Origin: UBA8752 sp036159995
GTDB lineage: Bacteria > Bacteroidota > Bacteroidia > Flavobacteriales_D > Sanyastnellaceae
DNA: 34,651 nucleotides
Direction: 5' to 3'
NCBI GenBank assembly: GCA_036159995.1
Contig: JAYYEI010000041.1
Location: 1-34,651, forward strand
This document shows positions 30,631 through 34,651 of the stretch, piece after piece. Position 1 is the first letter of the stretch; every line of letters starts with the position of its first letter. The translations under genes and the position numbers were made by a program. The notes under the pieces were generated by a model. The model had not been told where the DNA came from and made no database searches. It saw only the letters and a list, made by a program, of their open reading frames with translations.

Positions 30631-30957
30631 TCAGCCCACGGGGGCCAGGCGGATGACCATGCCGTCCATGTCATCCTTGAGGTGGAGCTGGCAGCCGAGG
30701 CGGCTGTCGTCCGTCACATGGAAGGCCTCGTCCAGCATGTCCTCCTCATCGTCGGACTTCTCAGGCAGGTCGGCGGAAGCGACCTCCTCCACATAGCAGT
30801 GGCAGCTGGCGCACATCGCCATGCCACCACACGTGCCCTCGACGGGCAACTCGGCGCTCTTGCAGAGCTCCATGACGTTCATGTTCATGTCGGTCGGGGC
30901 CTCCAGCTCGTGGGAGACGCCCTCGCGGTCGATCACGGTGAGGCGGATGGTGGACAT
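30631..30957 (-). CDS. 2Fe-2S ferredoxin (adrenodoxin type)
   Basis: This 108-residue electron carrier has the [2Fe-2S] ligand set C43, C49, C52 and C89, spaced Cx5Cx2Cx36C (GTCGGMAMCASC and LGCQLHL), which is the adrenodoxin/ISC type rather than the plant type. It is acidic in the middle (EKSDDEEDMLDEAF), the interaction helix of adrenodoxins. The start at ATG 30957 yields the family N-terminus. It lies 2 bases after the stop of the ferredoxin reductase gene, so the two are co-expressed and probably work together. In the wider operon with NifU and Mrp it could feed electrons to Fe-S cluster assembly; that link is inference. Confidence 0.93.
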   Translation of the reverse strand: MSTIRLTVIDREGVSHELEAPTDMNMNVMELCKSAELPVEGTCGGMAMCASCHCYVEEVASADLPEKSDDEEDMLDEAFHVTDDSRLGCQLHLKDDMDGMVIRLAPVG

Positions 30958-30959
30958 GG

Positions 30960-31967
30960 TCAGAATCCGTTGACCCCGTTGACCGTCGTGTACTTGAGCA
31001 CGAGGTTCTTGTCGGGGTAAATGCGCTTGAAGGCACTCTGCACCATCAGCGTGGCTTCGTGGAAGCCGCACAGGATGAGCTTGAGCTTGCCGGGGTAGGT
31101 GTTGATGTCCCCGATGGCATAGATGCCGTCGACGTTGGTGCTGTAGTCGAAGGTGTCGACCTCGATGGCGTTCTTGGAGATGTTGAGGTTCCAATCAGCA
31201 ATCGGGCCGAGCTTCGGGCTCAAACCAAACAAGGGCACCCAGTGATCGCACTCGAGGCGGATGTCCCCCTCGGTCTTGTGCTTGACCGTCACGCCCTCAA
31301 TGTGCTCCTCGCCGTCGACGCCGACGACTTCTCCATTGGTCAGGAGGCGGATCTTGCCTTCGGCGGCCATGTCCAACACCTTTTGGACGCTGTCCGGATG
31401 GCCGCGGAAACCCTCCCGGCGGTGGACCAGGGTGACCTCGGAGGCCACGCCATCGGCGAGGAAGTTGGTCCAATCAAGGGCGCTGTCGCCCCCTCCGCTG
31501 ATGACCACCTTCTTCCCGCGGTAGAATTCGGGGTCCTTGATGATGTACTCGACGCCCCGATCCTCGTACTCCTCGAGGCGCTCCACCGGCGGCTTGCGCG
31601 GCTCGAAGCAACCGAGGCCGCCCGCAATGGCGATGATGGGGGCCCGGTGGACGGTGCCCCGGTTGGTCGTCACGATGAATTGGTCCTCGTCGTCCTTGAC
31701 GATGGTCTCGGCGCGCTCTCCGAGCGTGAAGCCCGGCTTGAACGGGGCCGCCTGCTCCATGAGGCGGTCGACGAGGTCGCCCGCCAGGATCTCGGGATAG
31801 GCGGGGATGTCGAAAATGGGCTTCTTGGGATAGATCTCGGCGCACTGTCCGCCGGCCTGGGGCAAGGCGTCAATCAGGTGGCACTTGAGCTTGAGCAGCC
31901 CCGCTTCGAACACGGTGAAGAGGCCGCAGGGCCCGGCACCGATGATGAGGATGTCCGTCTGGATCAT
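30960..31967 (-). CDS. Ferredoxin--NADP(+) reductase, thioredoxin-reductase-like type
   Basis: This 335-residue FAD protein has the FAD-binding motif IIGAGPCGLFTVFEAG (8-23), the segment QAGGQCAEIYPKKPIFDIP (37-55), and NADPH-binding VVISGGGDSALDW (around 153-165), with HRREGFRG that reads the NADPH phosphate. The C-terminal FAD motif is GIYAIGDINTYPGKLKLIL. The CxxC redox pair of thioredoxin reductases is absent from the NADPH domain, which places it with YumC-type ferredoxin--NADP reductases. It passes electrons between NADPH and the 2Fe-2S ferredoxin encoded 2 bases downstream. A TACCTTCG -7-like box lies 13 bases before the ATG, so it could have its own promoter inside the larger block. 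Confidence 0.94.
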   Translation of the reverse strand: MIQTDILIIGAGPCGLFTVFEAGLLKLKCHLIDALPQAGGQCAEIYPKKPIFDIPAYPEILAGDLVDRLMEQAAPFKPGFTLGERAETIVKDDEDQFIVTTNRGTVHRAPIIAIAGGLGCFEPRKPPVERLEEYEDRGVEYIIKDPEFYRGKKVVISGGGDSALDWTNFLADGVASEVTLVHRREGFRGHPDSVQKVLDMAAEGKIRLLTNGEVVGVDGEEHIEGVTVKHKTEGDIRLECDHWVPLFGLSPKLGPIADWNLNISKNAIEVDTFDYSTNVDGIYAIGDINTYPGKLKLILCGFHEATLMVQSAFKRIYPDKNLVLKYTTVNGVNGF

Positions 31968-31980
31968 GGGTTTCGCCCGG

Positions 31981-31988
31981 CGAAGGTA
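31981..31988 (-). promoter_or_regulatory. -7-like box TACCTTCG before the ferredoxin reductase gene
   Basis: On the minus strand TACCTTCG fits TAnnTTCG and ends 13 bases before the ATG. A TTG lies about 23 bases upstream of it, slightly farther than the usual 19-21. It sits in the 67-base gap after the NifU-domain gene. Confidence 0.4.
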
Positions 31989-32034
31989 GGAGTCACGGCC
32001 GGCTGTCCGTGCAACAACGGCAAGTCCGACGTGT

Positions 32035-32310
32035 TCAACCCTGGGCCGACTCCGGCATGTTGACCGCCCGGACGGCGGTCACCTCGGGCACAGCGCGCTT
32101 CACGGCCTCCTCAACGCCCGCGCGCATGGTCATCGCGGCCTGGGCACAATGGGCGCATGCCCCCTGCAGCTCCACCTCGACGGTCCAGTCTTCGAGAACC
32201 CCCACCAACTGGATGTCCCCCCCGTCCGACCGGAGGAAGGGGCGCAATTCCTCCAGGGCCCGGTCGATGCGGGCGTGGAGGTCCTGGGTGGTTGCCGGGG
32301 TCTCGACCAT
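32035..32310 (-). CDS. NifU-like C-terminal domain protein (Nfu Fe-S carrier)
   Basis: This 91-residue protein consists only of the NifU C-terminal (Nfu) domain. The N-terminal half has LEELRPFLRSDGGDIQLVGV, the standard Nfu opening, and the Fe-S ligand pair is C52 and C55 in GACAHCAQAAMTM. The family normally has a CPSS-like continuation, replaced here by CAQA. Such proteins carry a bridging cluster in a dimer and hand it to target proteins. It starts 9 bases after the mrp stop codon, so Mrp and Nfu are likely to work as a pair. The mrp stop TAA is also part of a TAAATTCG box ending 4 bases before the ATG. Confidence 0.93.
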   Translation of the reverse strand: MVETPATTQDLHARIDRALEELRPFLRSDGGDIQLVGVLEDWTVEVELQGACAHCAQAAMTMRAGVEEAVKRAVPEVTAVRAVNMPESAQG

Positions 32311-32314
32311 GGTG

Positions 32315-32322
32315 CGAATTTA
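32315..32322 (-). promoter_or_regulatory. -7-like box TAAATTCG, 4 bases before the NifU-domain ATG
   Basis: On the minus strand TAAATTCG is followed by CACC and the ATG at 32310. Its first three bases are the mrp stop codon. The flanking CGTAAATTCG is the same as in the tRNA-Gly promoter apart from the first two bases, but there is no TTG upstream, so it could be accidental. Confidence 0.3.
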
Positions 32323-33435
32323 CGATTCGCCCGCTGCCGGGGCGGCGGGGCGGGGTCTGGCCAGTTCCTCCAGCATCCGGTCGGCCACGGCCGCGATGGC
32401 GCGAGCCGCCTCCGTCCCGTCCTGCAGGGCCGCCGGCCGGCCGGCGTCGCCCGCTTCGCGAATGGCCTGGACGAGCGGAAGCTCGCCGAGGAACGGCGTG
32501 TCCGACGCCTCGGCGTAGCGCTTGACCCCATCCCGACCGAAGAGGTGGTACTTGCGGTCCGGCAGGTCTGGCGGGCTGAAGTAGGCCATGTTCTCGACCA
32601 AGCCCAGAACGGGCACATTGATGCTCTCCAACTGGAACATGCTCACCCCTTTGCGGGCATCGGCGAGGGCAATGTCCTGCGGTGTGCTCACCACGACCAC
32701 GCCACTCAACGGCACGAGCTGCACCAGCGACAGGTGCACATCCCCGGTTCCCGGAGGCAAATCGACGAGCATGTAGTCCAGTTCGCCCCAGTCCCCATCG
32801 GTGAAGAGCTGGCCAAGCGCCTTGGATGCCATCGGTCCCCGCCACACGATGGCCTGGTCAGGGTCGGCAAAGAATCCGATGCTGAGGAGCTTCACCCCAT
32901 GGGCCTCGACCGGCCCGATGAGCGGCTTCCCGTCCTTGTCGACCGGCTCGGGCTTCTCCCGGACCACGTCAAACATGGTCGGCATGCTCGGGCCGTGGAT
33001 GTCCGCGTCGACGAGGCCGACGCTATGGCCCCGGCGGGCGAGCTCGACGGCGAGGTTGGCGGTGACCGTGCTCTTGCCCACGCCCCCCTTCCCGGAGGCG
33101 ACGGCGATCACGTGCTTCACGCCGGGCAGCACCTTGCGGGTGTCCAGCGTCCGCTCCTCCTCCGGAAGGGGCACCACCTCCACGTCGGCCGTGATGGCCG
33201 TCCCGAGGTGGGTGCCGAGCTTTTCCAGCGCGAACTCGACGGCCTCGCGCATCCGTTGGCGGGCGTGCATCGCCGGACTCGACGACTTCACCCGAAGGCG
33301 CAGGCTCCATCCCCCCTCCTTCTCCTCCATCTCGAGCAACTCGACGAGGTTCAAGGTGATGATGTCCTTGCCGAGGTCTGGCTCCATCACCCCGGAGAGG
33401 GCCTCCAACAGGTGTTCACGGGTCAATGTCTCCAT
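32320..33435 (-). CDS. Mrp/NBP35-family Fe-S carrier ATPase lacking all cysteines
   Basis: This 371-residue P-loop ATPase opens with a MIP18 (DUF59)-type domain (about 5-90; LSGVMEPDLGKDIITLNLV). The deviant Walker A GKGGVGKST is at 115-123, and DADIHGPSMP (143-152) and LVDLPPGTGD (223-232) are family signatures. Normal Mrp/ApbC proteins carry a CPxCG pair after ENMS-F that binds a bridging 4Fe-4S cluster. Here the stretch reads ENMAYFSPPDLPD (281-293), and I find no cysteine anywhere in the protein. I recall the same replacement in other Flavobacteriia. It may move or control clusters held by the NifU-domain protein encoded next, or do something else. The start is 3 bases after the alkyltransferase-like gene. 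Confidence 0.93.
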   Translation of the reverse strand: METLTREHLLEALSGVMEPDLGKDIITLNLVELLEMEEKEGGWSLRLRVKSSSPAMHARQRMREAVEFALEKLGTHLGTAITADVEVVPLPEEERTLDTRKVLPGVKHVIAVASGKGGVGKSTVTANLAVELARRGHSVGLVDADIHGPSMPTMFDVVREKPEPVDKDGKPLIGPVEAHGVKLLSIGFFADPDQAIVWRGPMASKALGQLFTDGDWGELDYMLVDLPPGTGDVHLSLVQLVPLSGVVVVSTPQDIALADARKGVSMFQLESINVPVLGLVENMAYFSPPDLPDRKYHLFGRDGVKRYAEASDTPFLGELPLVQAIREAGDAGRPAALQDGTEAARAIAAVADRMLEELARPRPAAPAAGES

Positions 33436-33438
33436 GGG

Positions 33439-33822
33439 TCAAAGTTCGGTCGAGGGATCCCAGAAGCGGGCATCGAAGTCCACCACCCGATCGTCGCGGA
33501 CCTCCACGCCCTCGGCGATGAGGCGTTCGGCCATGGCGGTGGGGGTTGGAAAATGCAGGCGGCCACTCAGCATCCCGAGCCGGTTGACCACGCGGTGGGC
33601 CGGTACGGGTTGGGCATCCGGGGCGCCGTTCTGGTCGGCCTCGAGGGCGCGGTTCATGGCCCAGCCCACCATCCGGCTGGACCGGGCGGCCCCCAGATAG
33701 CGGGCGATGGCGCCATAGCTGGTCACCCGGCCGGGCGGAATGAGGCGGGCCACCGCGTGCACGTCGCGTTCGAATTCCCCGCTGCCCGGACGGGCCGTGG
33801 CACTGCCCTGTTCCCCGTTCAT
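33439..33822 (-). CDS. Alkyltransferase-like protein (MGMT/Atl family, PAHRV active site)
   Basis: This 127-residue DNA-binding protein resembles the C-terminal domain of O6-methylguanine-DNA methyltransferase. The helix-turn-helix segment IPPGRVTSYGAIARYLG, the arginine finger region SSRMVGWAMN and the active-site segment VPAHRVVNRLGMLSGRLHF are visible. The reactive Cys of PCHRV is replaced by Ala, and there is no cysteine in the protein. Such alkyltransferase-like proteins bind O6-alkylguanine without repair and hand it to nucleotide excision repair. The ATG at 33822 overlaps the trmB stop (ATGA); an upstream start at 33867 is possible but less likely. The role in this operon is unclear. 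Confidence 0.9.
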   Translation of the reverse strand: MNGEQGSATARPGSGEFERDVHAVARLIPPGRVTSYGAIARYLGAARSSRMVGWAMNRALEADQNGAPDAQPVPAHRVVNRLGMLSGRLHFPTPTAMAERLIAEGVEVRDDRVVDFDARFWDPSTEL

Positions 33823-34502
33823 GCCCGGGTCCGCAAGTAGTGGATCTTCTTGCCTTCTTCGAGCCACCGCGATTCGTAGTAGGTGCGGATGCGGAGGACG
33901 TCGGCGAAATCAGCGTCCACGCGGTGCACCAGGTCCCCGTAAACGTCCTGGCTGTCCTCCAGGATGGGGAAGCCAGCCTCCACCCAGCCTTCCTTGGAGA
34001 GGGCGTACAACAGCTCGCTGTCGCTTTTGACGTGGATCAGCCCGCCGGGCACCATGAACTGCTGGTACCGCTTCAGGAACACCTCACTCGTAATGCGTTT
34101 GGTGCCTTTCTCGTCCTTGGGCTGGGGATCGGAAAAGGTCAGCCAGACCTCGGCCACCTCCCCTTCGGCAAAGAAATTCTGGACGAACTCAATCTTGGTG
34201 CGGAGGAATGCCACGTTGTCGAGCCCCTCCTCGCTCGAGGTCTTGGCCCCCCGCCAGAAGCGGTGGCCTTTGATGTCGACCCCGATGAAGTTGCGGTCGG
34301 GGTGGCGCCGGGCCAAACCCACGGTGTATTCGCCCTTGCCGCACCCGAGTTCCAACGTGATCGGACGGTCATTGCCGAAGACCGTCTCCGCCCATTGGCC
34401 CCGGTTCAGGGTCGCGCCGTCCACGATGGACTTCAGGTCCGGTTCGAAGACGTGGGAAAACGCAGCGTTCTCCTTCCACTTGCGGAGCTTGTCTTTGCCC
34501 AT
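33819..34502 (-). CDS. trmB: tRNA (guanine-N7-)-methyltransferase
   Basis: TrmB methylates G46 in the variable loop of tRNAs using S-adenosylmethionine. The product has 227 residues. It has LELGCGKGEYTVGLA (motif I), NFIGVDIKGHRFWRGA (motif II), the family signature VWLTFSDPQPKDEKGTKRITS around the catalytic Asp, and a C-terminal RIRTYYESRWLEEGKKI. The ATG at 34502 gives MGKDKLRKWKENAAF, the usual Bacteroidota N-terminus; a frame open to 34619 would extend across the divergent gene. TAATTTCG ends 6 bases before the ATG. It heads the block trmB, alkyltransferase-like, mrp, nfu. Confidence 0.94.
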   Translation of the reverse strand: MGKDKLRKWKENAAFSHVFEPDLKSIVDGATLNRGQWAETVFGNDRPITLELGCGKGEYTVGLARRHPDRNFIGVDIKGHRFWRGAKTSSEEGLDNVAFLRTKIEFVQNFFAEGEVAEVWLTFSDPQPKDEKGTKRITSEVFLKRYQQFMVPGGLIHVKSDSELLYALSKEGWVEAGFPILEDSQDVYGDLVHRVDADFADVLRIRTYYESRWLEEGKKIHYLRTRA

Positions 34503-34508
34503 GGCGGG

Positions 34509-34516
34509 CGAAATTA
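34509..34516 (-). promoter_or_regulatory. -7-like box TAATTTCG inside the 20-base divergent spacer
   Basis: On the minus strand TAATTTCG fits TAnnTTCG and is followed by CCCGCC and the trmB ATG. The spacer 34503-34522 is too short for two full promoters with leaders, so the -33 element would lie inside the divergent glycosyltransferase gene. Confidence 0.38.
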
Positions 34517-34522
34517 CAGCGC

Positions 34523-34651
34523 ATGTCCGGCGCGTCCACCTTTGACCGACCTCCCGCTCCCCATGTGCTCTTCGCCATCCTCGACTGGGGCATGGGGCAC
34601 GCCACGCGGACCTGGCCACTCATCGTCTCGGCCCGAAAGCTCGGGGCGCGG
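34523..34651 (+). CDS. Glycosyltransferase (MurG/UGT-like), N-terminal part, cut by window edge
   Basis: The frame opens at ATG 34523 and runs to the edge: 43 residues, starting MSGASTFDRPPAP and followed by HVLFAILDWGMGHATRTWPL. The LDWG-GHATR motif near residues 20-29 is the N-terminal donor-side loop of GT-B glycosyltransferases, such as the Bacteroidota 'LDWGLGHATR' family related to MurG and UDP-glycosyltransferases. The rest is outside the window, so substrate and completeness are unknown. It diverges from trmB with only 20 bases between the start codons. Confidence 0.8.
   Translation, partial: MSGASTFDRPPAPHVLFAILDWGMGHATRTWPLIVSARKLGAR

Overview
The window is a contiguous piece of a GC-rich (roughly 60-70% in most genes) Bacteroidota chromosome, most likely from a marine Flavobacteriales-like lineage. 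Pointers are a DUF4290 gene next to murA, a DnaJ with only two CxxCxGxG motifs, a Mrp protein without the CPxCG motif, secreted proteins built from GCTDxxACNYDP repeats, Bacteroidota-type -7 boxes (TAnnTTTG and a TAnnTTCG variant), and starts without Shine-Dalgarno sequences. No insertion sequence, prophage, CRISPR array or rRNA was seen.

Left part (1-11.1 kb): the 3' end of alaS faces a leftward block. In transcription order that block is: a secreted protein of unknown function, DUF4290, murA; then a TlpA-like thioredoxin; then grpE, dnaJ, an ABC-2 exporter ATPase and permease, a Ppx/GppA phosphatase and an NtrC-like AAA+ regulator without a DNA-binding domain (six tightly spaced genes); then a small membrane protein.

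Middle (11.1-23.3 kb): a two-component pair (histidine kinase and OmpR-type regulator, 4-base overlap) runs into a convergent secreted arylsulfotransferase-like protein. Two beta-barrel-like proteins and the Kdo transferase gene waaA follow, coupled through TGATG stop/start overlaps. tRNA-Gly(GCC) and tRNA-Leu(TAA) flank a 1496-residue secreted trypsin-fold protease with ten CNYD repeats, three copies of a DSFGDGI module and two dockerin-like EF-hand segments. The 5' half of this gene has clearly lower GC and different codons from the 3' half. A small secreted protein with the same EF-hand-like segment follows.

Right part (23.4-34.65 kb): a rightward seven-gene nucleotide-sugar operon encodes a DegT aminotransferase, UDP-glucose dehydrogenase, UDP-xylose synthase, a WbpD-like acetyltransferase, a TviB/WbpO-like dehydrogenase, dTDP-glucose 4,6-dehydratase and a CpsB/YwqE-type PHP phosphatase. 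It supplies precursors for a surface polysaccharide whose transferases lie outside the window. It meets, with no spacer, a leftward block of trmB, an alkyltransferase-like gene, mrp, a NifU-domain gene, ferredoxin-NADP reductase and ferredoxin, which links Fe-S and redox functions. A glycosyltransferase gene starts at the right edge, diverging from trmB across 20 bases.

No obvious new defence or mobile system is present. The signals most worth following are: (i) 8-bp -7-like boxes that end exactly 4 bases before the start codon of five genes, which predicts leaderless mRNAs; (ii) the mosaic protease gene; (iii) dockerin-like segments in three neighbouring secreted proteins where type IX secretion tails might be expected; (iv) several enzymes that have lost signature residues (Mrp without cysteines, MurA with Asp, alkyltransferase with PAHRV, regulator without HTH).
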